Shown: in pieces, positions 1 through 7,966 of the stretch | Layout of the letters: the number at the start of each line of letters is the position of its first letter | Position numbering within the stretch: the first letter of the stretch is position 1 | Made by a program: the position numbers and the translations under genes | DNA from: Paracoccus onubensis | GTDB taxonomy: Bacteria; Pseudomonadota; Alphaproteobacteria; Rhodobacterales; Rhodobacteraceae | Length of the DNA: 46,720 bases | Assembly (NCBI RefSeq): GCF_003591515.1 | Contig: NZ_QZCG01000022.1 | Location: 1-46,720 of the forward strand | Reading direction: 5' to 3' | The notes under the pieces: model-generated | The model's input: only the letters and a program-made list of their open reading frames with translations | What the model was told of the DNA's origin: nothing | The model's database searches: none

Positions 1-10
1 GCCCCCGGAC

Positions 11-38
11 CCCCCGAGGTATTTGGACAAAGAAGAAA
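11..38 (-). repeat. 3'-end element, copy 1 (core only, cut by window edge)
   Basis: Read on the minus strand, a pyrimidine-rich TTTCTTCTTTGTCC tract runs into AAATACCTCGGGGG. It starts about 8 nt after the stop codon of the solute-binding protein gene. The same core recurs at 18666-18693 and 28093-28120, and a diverged form lies at 24518-24544. Each copy follows a stop codon in the sense direction. What follows this copy lies outside the window. Confidence 0.75.
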
Positions 39-46
39 GGGCGGGT

Positions 47-1363
47 TTACTTGGGGTAGCCCGCCCGGCTCATTTCACGCGTGGCGGTTGCCTGGGCGGC
101 GGCAAGCGCGTCTTCGGCGCTGGACTGGCCCGAGACGGCGGCCGAGAAAAGCTGTCCGACGGTGGTGGCGAGGCCCTGGAATTCCGGAATCGCGACATAT
201 TGCGCGCCGACATAGGGCACGTCGTCCACGGTCGGGCTGCCCGGATTGGCCGAATTGATCGCTTCGAGCGTCATTTCGGCAAAGGGCGCGACCTTGGTAT
301 ATTCCGGGTTCTCGTAAAGCGAGGTGCGGGTGCCCGGAGGGGCGGCGATCCAGCCCTCTTTTTCGGCGACGAGTTCGGTATAGCCCTTGCCGGTCGCCCA
401 TTCGATGAAGGTCTGCGCGGCCTCGGCATTTTCGGAACTGGCGGGGATCGCCAGCGTCCATGCCCAGAGCCAGTTTGCCTTCTGTCCGCCTTCGGCTGTC
501 GGAGCCTGAGCGAAACCGACCTTGTCGGCGACCGTCGAATCGTTCGGGTTGGTCACGAAGCCGGCGGCGACGGTGGCGTCATACCACATGCCGCATTTGC
601 CGGTCTGGAACAGAGCCAGATTTTCGTTGAAACCATTGGTCGAGACGCCGGGAGGGCCGAAATTGGTCATGATGTCGACGTAATAGGTGATCGCGTCCTG
701 CCACGGTTTCTGGTCGAATTGCGGGACCCATTCCATGTCGAACCATTTGCCGCCGAAGGAATTCGCCATCGAGGTCAGAAGCGCCATGTTCTCGCCCCAG
801 CCTGCCTTGCCGCGCAGGCAGATGCCATAGACGCCGTTATCGGGATCATGCATCTTTTCGGCAGCCTCGCGGATGAAATCCCATGTCGGCTCGTCGGGCA
901 TTTCCAGCCCGGCCTTTTCCATCAGATCGGTGCGATACATCACCATGGCGCTTTCGCCGTAGAACGGCGCGGCGTAAAGTGTGCCGTCCACGCTAAGCGC
1001 CTCGCGGATCGTGGGCAGCAGGTCGTCCACATCGTATTCGGCACTCATTTCAAGGGGCTTCAGCCATTCCTGTCTGCCCCAGATCGGCACTTCATAGGTA
1101 CCGATCGTCATGACGTCGTACTGACCGCCATTGGTGGCGATATCGGTGGTGACCTTTTCGCGCAAAACGTTTTCTTCCAGGACCACCCATTCGATTTTGA
1201 TGCCGGGATTGGCGGCTTCGAATTCGCTGGTCAGCCCCTGCATGCGGATCATGTCGCCGTTATTCACGGTGGCGACGGTCAATGTGACGTCCTGAGCGGC
1301 CGCGATGCCGGCTGAGGCGCAAAGCGCCGTTGCACCCATGAGGATGCGGAAATTCGTGATCAT
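47..1363 (-). CDS. smoE: Sorbitol/mannitol-type ABC transporter solute-binding protein
   Basis: This 438-aa protein is a family 1 extracellular solute-binding protein that would capture polyols in the periplasm and deliver them to an ABC permease. The first 24 or so residues form a signal peptide ending in AGIAAAQ. The mature start (DVTLTVATVNNGD) and the segment VVLEENVLREKV are typical of the sorbitol/mannitol binding protein SmoE. The start at 1363 is chosen because it has a strong GGGAGGA Shine-Dalgarno; an upstream in-frame ATG at 1444 would bury the signal peptide. It follows the SorC regulator by 207 nt, a gap holding its own promoter. The permease and ATPase genes are expected left of the window. 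The polyol substrate is inferred from family resemblance. Confidence 0.85.
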   Translation of the reverse strand: MITNFRILMGATALCASAGIAAAQDVTLTVATVNNGDMIRMQGLTSEFEAANPGIKIEWVVLEENVLREKVTTDIATNGGQYDVMTIGTYEVPIWGRQEWLKPLEMSAEYDVDDLLPTIREALSVDGTLYAAPFYGESAMVMYRTDLMEKAGLEMPDEPTWDFIREAAEKMHDPDNGVYGICLRGKAGWGENMALLTSMANSFGGKWFDMEWVPQFDQKPWQDAITYYVDIMTNFGPPGVSTNGFNENLALFQTGKCGMWYDATVAAGFVTNPNDSTVADKVGFAQAPTAEGGQKANWLWAWTLAIPASSENAEAAQTFIEWATGKGYTELVAEKEGWIAAPPGTRTSLYENPEYTKVAPFAEMTLEAINSANPGSPTVDDVPYVGAQYVAIPEFQGLATTVGQLFSAAVSGQSSAEDALAAAQATATREMSRAGYPK

Positions 1364-1385
1364 GTTGTCCTCCCTTACGGATTGG

Positions 1386-1437
1386 GCAAATGCCCTTCCG
1401 ATGAGCAAATATTCGCAAATGGATGAGATTCTGTCAA
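1386..1437 (-). promoter_or_regulatory. Predicted promoter and operator repeats for the solute-binding protein gene
   Basis: On the minus strand a perfect -35 TTGACA (complement of 1432-1437) is followed after 17 nt by a weak -10 GAATAT (complement of 1409-1414). Three GCAAAT direct repeats on the plus strand at 1386, 1405 and 1415 surround and overlap the -10. The last two are exactly 10 bp apart, so they lie on the same face of the helix. A SorC-family regulator encoded immediately upstream is the natural candidate to bind there; this is inference. Confidence 0.5.
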
Positions 1438-1570
1438 TAATCAAATACGACTCGCGAGTTCAGGACCATGACCCGGATTCATGTATTTGGAATGACGGGA
1501 AATTCCCGTTCCCATCACGGAACGGCAGGGCAAGATCGGGATTCGATGACGGAAGGAGGGCAGTAAGGGA

Positions 1571-2527
1571 TCAGGCCAGCAGCCGTTCCGCCGTGGCCTC
1601 TGACGTGATCAGCCCGTTGACCAGCTGCCCTCGCAGTGCGCCACGGATTGCAGCGAGCTTGCCTTCACCCGAGGCCACGGCGATCAGCGGGCGCTCCGAA
1701 CCCTTGGGTAAGGGGGCGGATGCGACGCGGCGGTTGAAATTGCAATCAATAATCGTGCCGTCGCCGTCATAGACCCAGCCAGTAATCTCTCCCGCCGCGC
1801 CCGCATGGGCGAGTTCGTCCATTTCGTGGGCCGAGACGAAACCGTCGACGAAAAGCGGGGCTGTCCGGTCCATCTGCCCGATACCCACCACCGACAAATC
1901 GGCATTCCTGCACAGCTCGATGGTATTCCGCGCTGCCTCCTGTTGCTGCATGGCGGCCAGTTCGCCGGGATCGCTGACAAGGACGGGCAGGGGGTTGGGG
2001 TAATGCGGGCCCTCGATCCGCTCGGCAAGATGGATCGTGGCGTTATAGGGCGATGCCGAGCCGTCGGACATCATGTTGCCGAGGCGCGAGGCGACGACAT
2101 GCTGCGGGCAGGACATGCGGGGTGTCTGTTCGACCATGGCTTTCAGCGCCCGCCCGGTGCCAAGGCTGATCACCCGGCGCTCGGGTGATTTCAGCGTCTT
2201 TTCCAGAATCGTGGCTGCGGCGATGGCGATACCGGTCAGCAGGTCCGGCGCGCCGGGATCCGAGGGGACAACTTCGCAACTGCAAAGCGCATAGCGGCCG
2301 GTCAGGGCTCTGGCCAGGTTCATGCAATGCGCGATCGGGTGATCCAGCCGTACCTTGACCAGTTTTTCGCTGACCGCCATGGCCACAAGACGCTGGGCGC
2401 TTTGGCGGCTGACGCCGAGTTTGCGGGCGATTTCGTCCTGCGTATTGCCCGCCACGTAATAGAGCCAGCCGGCACGGGCGGCATCGTCCAATCGGCTTGA
2501 TCCCGGCGCGAATCGTCCTGTGCTCAC
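1571..2527 (-). CDS. SorC/DeoR-family sugar-binding transcriptional regulator
   Basis: This 318-aa protein has an N-terminal helix-turn-helix at about residues 29-50 (QDEIARKLGVSRQSAQRL) followed by a SorC sugar-binding domain related to phosphosugar isomerase folds (VISLGTGRAL near residue 120, ASGEGKLAAIRGAL near the C-terminus). Such regulators bind a phosphorylated sugar and control the adjacent uptake genes. Start is GTG at 2527, overlapping the stop of the HAD gene as GTGA, so translation is probably coupled. It is the likely regulator of the polyol transport genes and corresponds in position to the regulator of the Rhodobacter polyol locus. The ligand cannot be read from the sequence. 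Confidence 0.85.
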   Translation of the reverse strand: MSTGRFAPGSSRLDDAARAGWLYYVAGNTQDEIARKLGVSRQSAQRLVAMAVSEKLVKVRLDHPIAHCMNLARALTGRYALCSCEVVPSDPGAPDLLTGIAIAAATILEKTLKSPERRVISLGTGRALKAMVEQTPRMSCPQHVVASRLGNMMSDGSASPYNATIHLAERIEGPHYPNPLPVLVSDPGELAAMQQQEAARNTIELCRNADLSVVGIGQMDRTAPLFVDGFVSAHEMDELAHAGAAGEITGWVYDGDGTIIDCNFNRRVASAPLPKGSERPLIAVASGEGKLAAIRGALRGQLVNGLITSEATAERLLA

Positions 2528-3195
2528 CTGAGTTCCCCGGCGGTTTCCATCTGCCTCAAGAGGTGAGGGAAATCCGCCCAGTTGTCAAAGCCCGCTATTC
2601 CGGGAGGCAATTCGATCGGGGCTTCACGCAGATGCCCGCCACCGCGATAGGCCAGCACTTTCATGCCCGCGGCCTGCGCGGCCTCCAGCCCCGGGGCGCT
2701 GTCTTCGACGACGATGGCAGCCGGGGGCTTTACGCCCATCCGGTTTGCCGCGAAAAGGAACAGGTCCGGGGCCGGTTTGCCGCGGGCGACCTGACTGGCG
2801 GTAAAGATTTTTCCGTTGAAAAATTCCGAAAGGCCAACAAGTTGCAAGGTTCGCTCGGCACGCGGCGGGCTTGATGAGGTGGCCACGCAGCTGGGCAGGT
2901 GCAGGGCTTGAAGCATCTGTTGAAATCCGGGGGTCGGCCGGAGTTCCTCTTCAAAACGCAGCAGCAGGCGGCGCCGGTATTCCGCCTCGAAATCTTCCGG
3001 CAGAGGGTGGCCGAAATTCTCGCGGATGACGCGGGCAACGGTGGGGAAACTGCGGCCCAGAAATTCGCGCCGGACGTCTTCGGCGCCAAGGGTCAGGCCG
3101 GTTTCCGCCAGGTTTTCGATCAGGACGCTGGCGGATAACAACTCGCTGTCAGCGATGACGCCATCGCAGTCGAAGATGACCAATTCTATCCGCAT
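2524..3195 (-). CDS. HAD-superfamily phosphatase (CbbY/beta-PGM-like)
   Basis: This 223-aa protein carries all four HAD motifs: I, DCDGV with Asp9 as nucleophile and Asp11 as acid/base; II, the Ser/Thr in VATSSS; III, the Lys in GKPAPDLF; IV, VVEDSAPG. Together they indicate a cytosolic phosphatase or phosphomutase acting on a small sugar phosphate. The start at 3195 has an AAGGAT Shine-Dalgarno and puts the DxD motif at the normal distance; longer upstream frames do not resemble the family. It is the first gene of the operon with the SorC regulator and the polyol-binding protein, which suggests a role in polyol or ketose phosphate metabolism. The substrate is unknown. Confidence 0.85.
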   Translation of the reverse strand: MRIELVIFDCDGVIADSELLSASVLIENLAETGLTLGAEDVRREFLGRSFPTVARVIRENFGHPLPEDFEAEYRRRLLLRFEEELRPTPGFQQMLQALHLPSCVATSSSPPRAERTLQLVGLSEFFNGKIFTASQVARGKPAPDLFLFAANRMGVKPPAAIVVEDSAPGLEAAQAAGMKVLAYRGGGHLREAPIELPPGIAGFDNWADFPHLLRQMETAGELR

Positions 3196-3329
3196 CGGGT
3201 ATCCTTCGAAGGAACAGATCAATCGGAAAAGGCCGGATGGAAGCAGGGCTGTCAATGGAAAAAACGGTCGGTCATTCATATTGCCCTGCCATATCCACCT
3301 GCGAGCCCGCCGATTCGTGCAAGGCAGAA

Positions 3330-3353
3330 ATGCCGCGCCAGAAGGCGCGGCAT
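3330..3353. other. Perfect 10-bp hairpin between divergent genes
   Basis: ATGCCGCGCC, tetraloop AGAA, GGCGCGGCAT form a perfect 10-bp stem. On the minus strand it is followed by TTTCTGCCTT, so it resembles an intrinsic terminator or attenuator in the leader of the HAD-SorC operon. The palindrome CTGGGATCCCAG lies about 35 nt away (near 3388). It could end a small minus-strand RNA. Structure is seen; function is inference. Confidence 0.5.
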
Positions 3354-3406
3354 CCCAGCAGGAAGGAATCCCGGAACCCGAACTGGGATCCCAGAACAGA
3401 ACCATG

Positions 3407-3435
3407 CTGGCACAGCCGGGTTAAGATTGTATTGT
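3407..3435 (+). promoter_or_regulatory. Possible promoter of the HerA-like ATPase gene
   Basis: CTGGCA (4 of 6 matches to -35) and TATTGT (4 of 6 to -10) are separated by 17 nt, 45 nt upstream of the chosen start codon. Only moderate similarity to the housekeeping consensus. Confidence 0.3.
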
Positions 3436-3479
3436 CAGTCTGAAAAAAGGCGATGGCGCCAATGACGAACGAGGGAAAC

Positions 3480-5057
3480 ATGACACAGATTCTGGACAGC
3501 GAAGCAGGAACGATCTTTGTCGGAGGCGGGGGTGCCGATTACGGTACGGCACAGAATCTGTTGCTGAAATATGCCAACCGTCACGGGTTGATCGCGGGCG
3601 CGACAGGAACCGGCAAGACGGTGACTCTTCAGACATTGGCCGAAAGCCTGTCTCTGGCCGGGGTGCCGGTGTTTCTGGCGGATGTGAAGGGCGATCTTGC
3701 CGGGCTGTCGCGACCGGGCGGCGAAGACGCCAAGCTGAAGGGCGCATTCAGCGAGCGCGCGGATAAGATCGGGCTGACGCTGGATTATCAGGATTTTCCG
3801 GTGACTTTCTGGGACGTCTGGGGCGAAAAGGGGCATCCGGTCCGGACCACGCCGGCCGAGATGGGGCCGCTTTTGCTGTCACGCCTCATGGAGCTGACCG
3901 AGGCACAGGAAGGGGTGCTGAACATCGCCTTCCGGGTCGCGGACGAACAGGGGCTTGCGCTGCTGGATCTTGCGGATTTGCAGGCAATTCTGGTCTGGGT
4001 GGGCGAGAGCGCCAAGGAATTGTCTCTGCAATACGGCAATGTCAGCACAGCCAGCGTCGGGGCGATTCAGCGCGCGCTTCTGGTGCTGCAAAATCAGGGT
4101 GGCGACAGGTTGTTCGGCGAGCCCGCTTTGGAGCTGGCGGATATCATGCGGCAGGATCAGGCGGGACGGGGGATGATCAATATTCTTGCCGCCGAAAAGC
4201 TGATGAATTCCCCACGGCTTTATGCGACCTTCCTGCTGTGGCTGCTGTCGGAGCTGTTCGAGCAATTGCCCGAAGTCGGGGATCCCGACCGGCCGAAAGT
4301 CGCGTTCTTCTTCGATGAGGCGCATCTTCTGTTCGATGACGCCCCGAAGGCCCTGATCGAAAAGATCGAACGGGTGGCGCGGCTGATCCGCTCGAAAGGT
4401 GTCAGCGTCTGGTTCATCAGCCAGAATCCGGCGGATATTCCCGAGGATATTCTGGGGCAGCTTGGCAACCGGGTGCAGCACGCGCTTCGTGCCTTTACCG
4501 CCAAGGATCAGAAGGCCCTGCGGCTTGCCGCCGAGAATTATCGCCCGAATCCCGATTTCGATACCGCTGACGCGATCCAGAATGTCGGGACCGGCGAGGC
4601 AGTGACCTCGCTGCTGGAAGCCAAGGGCGTGCCGGGGATCGTGCAGAAAACCTTGATTCGCCCTCCGTTCAGCCGATTGGGGCCGATCAGCGATGACGAG
4701 CGGGCGGAAACGATGAAGGCTTCGCCCATGGCCGAAAAATACGACACGCCGCTGGACCGCGAATCCGCGCGGGAAATATTGGCGAAGCGGGCGGAGGACG
4801 CCGCAACCGAAGCCGGGAAAGAGAAACAGCCCGCTTCCGGTTCGGACGATGATCTGTTCGAGATGAACACTGGACAACACAAGCAGGACCGTCGCTACGA
4901 ACCGGAGCGCAAGGCAACGAAATCCCGGTCGTCGCGATCTTCGCGCAGCGACAGCATCGCCGAGGCTTTTGGCAAAAGCTTTGCCCGGCAAGTGGGCACA
5001 AGGGCGGGAAAGGCATTGGTCAGGGGCGTTCTGGGGTCGCTGTTCCGGGGACGCTGA
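3480..5057 (+). CDS. HerA-like helicase/ATPase, DUF853 (YjgR-type)
   Basis: This 525-aa protein is a FtsK/HerA-clade ATPase. Walker A is GATGTGKT at residues 40-47 and Walker B is VAFFFDEAHL with Asp279-Glu280. The arginine-rich middle (IERVARLIRSKGVSVWF, then SQNPADIPEDILGQLGNR) is typical of DUF853/YjgR. The C-terminal tail is charged and Ser/Arg-rich. The start at 3480 has GAGGG four nucleotides upstream; an in-frame ATG nine codons earlier has no good ribosome site. Length fits the roughly 500-aa family. DNA translocation or repair is the presumed role, but no function is established for YjgR. Its 3' end overlaps the DUF6477 gene tail-to-tail by 38 bp. Confidence 0.9.
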   Translation: MTQILDSEAGTIFVGGGGADYGTAQNLLLKYANRHGLIAGATGTGKTVTLQTLAESLSLAGVPVFLADVKGDLAGLSRPGGEDAKLKGAFSERADKIGLTLDYQDFPVTFWDVWGEKGHPVRTTPAEMGPLLLSRLMELTEAQEGVLNIAFRVADEQGLALLDLADLQAILVWVGESAKELSLQYGNVSTASVGAIQRALLVLQNQGGDRLFGEPALELADIMRQDQAGRGMINILAAEKLMNSPRLYATFLLWLLSELFEQLPEVGDPDRPKVAFFFDEAHLLFDDAPKALIEKIERVARLIRSKGVSVWFISQNPADIPEDILGQLGNRVQHALRAFTAKDQKALRLAAENYRPNPDFDTADAIQNVGTGEAVTSLLEAKGVPGIVQKTLIRPPFSRLGPISDDERAETMKASPMAEKYDTPLDRESAREILAKRAEDAATEAGKEKQPASGSDDDLFEMNTGQHKQDRRYEPERKATKSRSSRSSRSDSIAEAFGKSFARQVGTRAGKALVRGVLGSLFRGR

Positions 5058-5355
5058 CGGCTGCCGCATGCATTTCGGCCAGCAATGCGATCATGATCAG
5101 GACGTGTCGCTGCATGTCATAGGAGGGCGCGCGCAGCAGACGCAGCCCGTTCAGCCGCTCTTCCTCGGCCCGCAGAAGCTTCAGGGCCTGATCATGGGCG
5201 GGGCATTTGTGGCTGCGCAACAGCCGGGGCAGATCCCGGCCGCGCTGCCATCCGCCTTGCCCCGCCTTTGCCGCCCGCATCAGGATGCCCGGCCTGCCCA
5301 AGGCCTGATTTTGTATGACGGGATGAAAATCCGCGAATCCGGTGGATAAGTTCAT
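5020..5355 (-). CDS. DUF6477 family protein
   Basis: A 111-aa basic protein with RPGILMRAAKAGQ and RDLPRLLRSH followed by a helix rich in Arg, Glu and Leu (ALKLLRAEEERLNGLR). It resembles the small DUF6477 family of Rhodobacteraceae, whose role is unknown. Start at 5355 was chosen over 5403 because the extra 16 residues look non-conserved and AGAGGAA precedes this ATG. It is transcribed divergently from the DUF6456 gene, an arrangement I associate with this family. The intergenic region of 215 bp must hold both promoters; I find no convincing consensus pair there. Confidence 0.7.
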   Translation of the reverse strand: MNLSTGFADFHPVIQNQALGRPGILMRAAKAGQGGWQRGRDLPRLLRSHKCPAHDQALKLLRAEEERLNGLRLLRAPSYDMQRHVLIMIALLAEMHAAAVSVPGTATPERP

Positions 5356-5570
5356 GGCGGAGGGTTCCTCTGCAAGATGAAAGTGCAGAAAATACACAAC
5401 CAAAAGTGGTGTTGCGCGAATGTGTTTTGCAGCGAACGCAGGGGAAAGAATTATTTAGGATTTATTAGAGAATGTTGCGCCTCGGTTTACCAATTGCCGC
5501 GCGACCTGCCGGCAAGATACTGCGCGGACGTTGTCTGGACCTCGTCCGCCCAAAGAACAGAGGCGATGAC

Positions 5571-6608
5571 ATGATTCAGAAACAGGATTTTCCGGCAGTT
5601 TCGAAAAGTACGGGCCGGGCAGGGCGTCCTGCCGCCCGTCAGGCGCAAGACGTTCAGGATGTGGCACTTTATACGCGGCATATCAGGGAAGGCGTGCCGA
5701 TCCGGGCGCTGGCGCGGGAACTGGGTTGTCACGCCTCGACCGTGCTGCGGCGGATTCGGCGCTTTGAAGACCGGCGCGACGATCCTTTGGTCGATTCCGC
5801 GCTTTCTGCCCAGCATGGCAAACCCCTTGATGAAAAGAAGCTGCGGCAGGTGCTGCGCCGTTTGGTCGAGCCGGGCGCGGTGCTGGCGACCACCGACGGG
5901 ATCGAGACCGCGATCGTGACCCGCGACGATATCCGCACGGCGGTTCTTGACCGCGGGATGGCTGAGGTCATGGCCCTGCGCGGCTGGGTTGTGCAGACGC
6001 GCTCGGTCGGGCGCATTCAGCGATATGTGCCGACGCCTGCCGGACGGGCTGTATTGCGGCGGATGCTCAAAGGCGAAAGCGTCGGTGGAGAAACAGCGGA
6101 TCATGCCGATCAGCATCGGCTATGGGGCGAGCGTGTTCTGGACGATCCCGAGGATGGCCGCTCCTGCAGAACGCGGGTCAATCTTGCCGAAAGCCCCTTG
6201 CAGGTTCTGGCGCGGCGTTCCGACGCGAATGGGCAGCCCTTTCTAAGCCCCGGCATGGTTGCTGCCGGAGAGCGCCTGCGCGAAGATTTCGAACTGGCGC
6301 AGATGGGGCCGCGGGTCACCCAGAATTGGGAAGGGTTCCTGACCGCCGGAATCGATACCGGAGCAAGGGAGTTCAGTGGCGGCTCGGGCACTGCCCGCGA
6401 AAGGGTGGGGGCGGCCTTGCGCGATCTGGGACCGGAACTGGGAGACGTGGCGCTGCGTGTCTGCTGTTTCCTCGAAGGGCTCGAGATGACCGAACGCCGC
6501 CTGGGTTGGCCCGCACGTTCAGGCAAGCTGGGACTGAAGCTGGCCCTGATACGGCTTGAGCGGCATTATCAGGAGCATTACGGCCCACGGTCTCCGTTGA
6601 TCGGGTAG
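5571..6608 (+). CDS. DUF6456 helix-turn-helix protein
   Basis: This 345-aa protein starts with a helix-turn-helix resembling Hin-type resolvase DNA-binding regions (IRALARELGCHASTVLRRIR, about residues 43-62). A winged segment follows (VQTRSVGRIQRYVPTPAGRA), and the C-terminal DUF6456 domain holds RVNLAESPLQVLARR and FLSPGMVAAGERLREDFELA, ending in a domain with KLGLKLALIRLERHY. It is a predicted DNA-binding regulator with no known target. Start at 5571 is preceded by AGAGGCG; upstream codons to 5472 read through the promoter region and are rejected. It is paired divergently with DUF6477. Confidence 0.8.
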   Translation: MIQKQDFPAVSKSTGRAGRPAARQAQDVQDVALYTRHIREGVPIRALARELGCHASTVLRRIRRFEDRRDDPLVDSALSAQHGKPLDEKKLRQVLRRLVEPGAVLATTDGIETAIVTRDDIRTAVLDRGMAEVMALRGWVVQTRSVGRIQRYVPTPAGRAVLRRMLKGESVGGETADHADQHRLWGERVLDDPEDGRSCRTRVNLAESPLQVLARRSDANGQPFLSPGMVAAGERLREDFELAQMGPRVTQNWEGFLTAGIDTGAREFSGGSGTARERVGAALRDLGPELGDVALRVCCFLEGLEMTERRLGWPARSGKLGLKLALIRLERHYQEHYGPRSPLIG

Positions 6609-6716
6609 GGCAGGATCCGGAGCTTGCCTCTGCGGTTTCCGGGGTGGGGATTGATTGGAATCGAAGCGCCGAATAAGCTTGCTTTCGGCATATCCGGAAT
6701 TCGATCAGATCATCTT

Positions 6717-7646
6717 ATGAACATCACCTTCCGCCAACTTCGCTATTTTCTGGCCTTGGCCGAACAGCGGCATTTCACCCGCGCGGCAGAGATGATCCAT
6801 GTGACCCAGCCCGCCTTGTCGATGCAGATACGCGCGCTGGAGGAACAGGTCGGCGGAAAGCTGGTCGAGCGTACGCCGACCGGCATCGTGTTGACGCCGC
6901 GTGGCCGGACCCTGGCGGATCATGCCAGGCAGGTGGCGGCGGCGATGGCCGGGCTTGAACAGGGGCTGAACAGTCCCGGTCAGGGCGGCAAGCTGCGGCT
7001 GGGGATGATTCCGACGGTCGCCCCTTATCTGCTGCCCGAGGCTTTGCCGGTGCTGCGGGCCAGTGATGTCGGCCGCGACATGTATCTGCGCGAGGCCATG
7101 ACCGACCGCTTGCTGACCGAACTGGAATCGGGCCAGCTTGACGCCGCCGTTGTGGCAACCCCGCCCGAGGGGGACAATCTGGTTGCCGTGCCACTGTTCA
7201 TCGACCGGTTTCTTCTGGCGGGAAGTTCCACGCGCATCGCGGGATTCGCTGCCCGGGCGGAGAGCCTGAAGCCGCAATCGCTGGACCCGAGCCAGCTTCT
7301 GTTGCTGGACGAGGGGCATTGTCTGGGGGATCAGGCGCTGGAAGTCTGCGGGCTGTCCCGGCATGGCGGCCGCCTGAATCTTGGAGCGGCATCGCTGTCC
7401 ACGCTTTGCCGTCTGGCGGCGCAGGGGATGGGGCTGACCTTCCTTCCCGAAATCGCACGGCTGCAGGAACTGGCGGCCGCTCCGGGACTGGTCACGATCC
7501 GGTTTCCCGATCCGCAGCCGGAACGGCAGGTGCTGCTGTTGCGCAGGGGCTCGACCCCGGCGGACGGATGGTTCGACGAATTGGCAGAGACATTGCGGCG
7601 GGCAGGGGATGATTTGCTTGCCGCCGAATGGCATGCGGAAGGATGA
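6717..7646 (+). CDS. oxyR: OxyR-type LysR-family peroxide regulator
   Basis: This 309-aa LysR-type protein has the winged HTH at residues 1-60 (FTRAAEMIHVTQPALSMQIR) and a substrate-binding-like domain starting near GKLRLGMIPTVAPYLLP. Two cysteines lie in GHCLGDQALEVC, Cys202 and Cys211, nine residues apart. This matches the Cys199/Cys208 redox pair of E. coli OxyR (GHCLRDQAMGFC), so the protein probably senses H2O2 by disulfide formation. Start at 6717 gives the standard LysR N-terminus (MNITFRQLRYF). Its stop overlaps the start of the next small gene. No katG or ahpC lies adjacent, so its targets are elsewhere. Autoregulation is typical of the family but no site was identified. Confidence 0.88.
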   Translation: MNITFRQLRYFLALAEQRHFTRAAEMIHVTQPALSMQIRALEEQVGGKLVERTPTGIVLTPRGRTLADHARQVAAAMAGLEQGLNSPGQGGKLRLGMIPTVAPYLLPEALPVLRASDVGRDMYLREAMTDRLLTELESGQLDAAVVATPPEGDNLVAVPLFIDRFLLAGSSTRIAGFAARAESLKPQSLDPSQLLLLDEGHCLGDQALEVCGLSRHGGRLNLGAASLSTLCRLAAQGMGLTFLPEIARLQELAAAPGLVTIRFPDPQPERQVLLLRRGSTPADGWFDELAETLRRAGDDLLAAEWHAEG

Positions 7647-7945
7647 GCGAAGAGTTAATGCTTCTCGCGATGCTGGGGCTTGGGTTTCTTGTACTACCCT
7701 TTTTACTTGGGATCGTGATAGGCCGCCGGATTTCTGCTGCGGTTGCAGTCGCATTTTCATTGCTGCTGCTGGCCGTTTTGCTTTGCGTGGCATGGTGGAT
7801 TTATCACAACGGACCGGAGAGTGGATATGGCCCCGAATTTGCAGCGGGTCTGTTTCTGATCTATGTCGTCGTGCCTGTGTTTGTTTCCACGATTGCCGCC
7901 CTTGCCATCGGGCAATGGCTCAGGGTGCGTCGAAGAAGGGAATAG
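7643..7945 (+). CDS. Small hypothetical membrane protein (three predicted TM helices)
   Basis: A 100-aa protein with three hydrophobic segments at about residues 5-25, 30-54 and 68-90, ending in a basic tail (RVRRRRE) that would lie in the cytoplasm. I do not recognise a family. The start ATG overlaps the stop of oxyR as ATGA, with GGAAGG just upstream, suggesting translational coupling; ATG 7658 is an alternative. Its codons are AT-richer than the neighbours (runs such as CCTTTTTTACTTGG near 7699). It converges with dctR, 21 nt away. Confidence 0.55.
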   Translation: MSEELMLLAMLGLGFLVLPFLLGIVIGRRISAAVAVAFSLLLLAVLLCVAWWIYHNGPESGYGPEFAAGLFLIYVVVPVFVSTIAALAIGQWLRVRRRRE

Positions 7946-7966
7946 TCCCGCCCTTTACGCTGCGCG

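Noticed and set aside
23..1315. A 430-codon plus-strand frame over the solute-binding protein gene
   Set aside because: The minus-strand protein has a signal peptide, family sequence and strong ribosome site; the plus frame starts inside the repeat.
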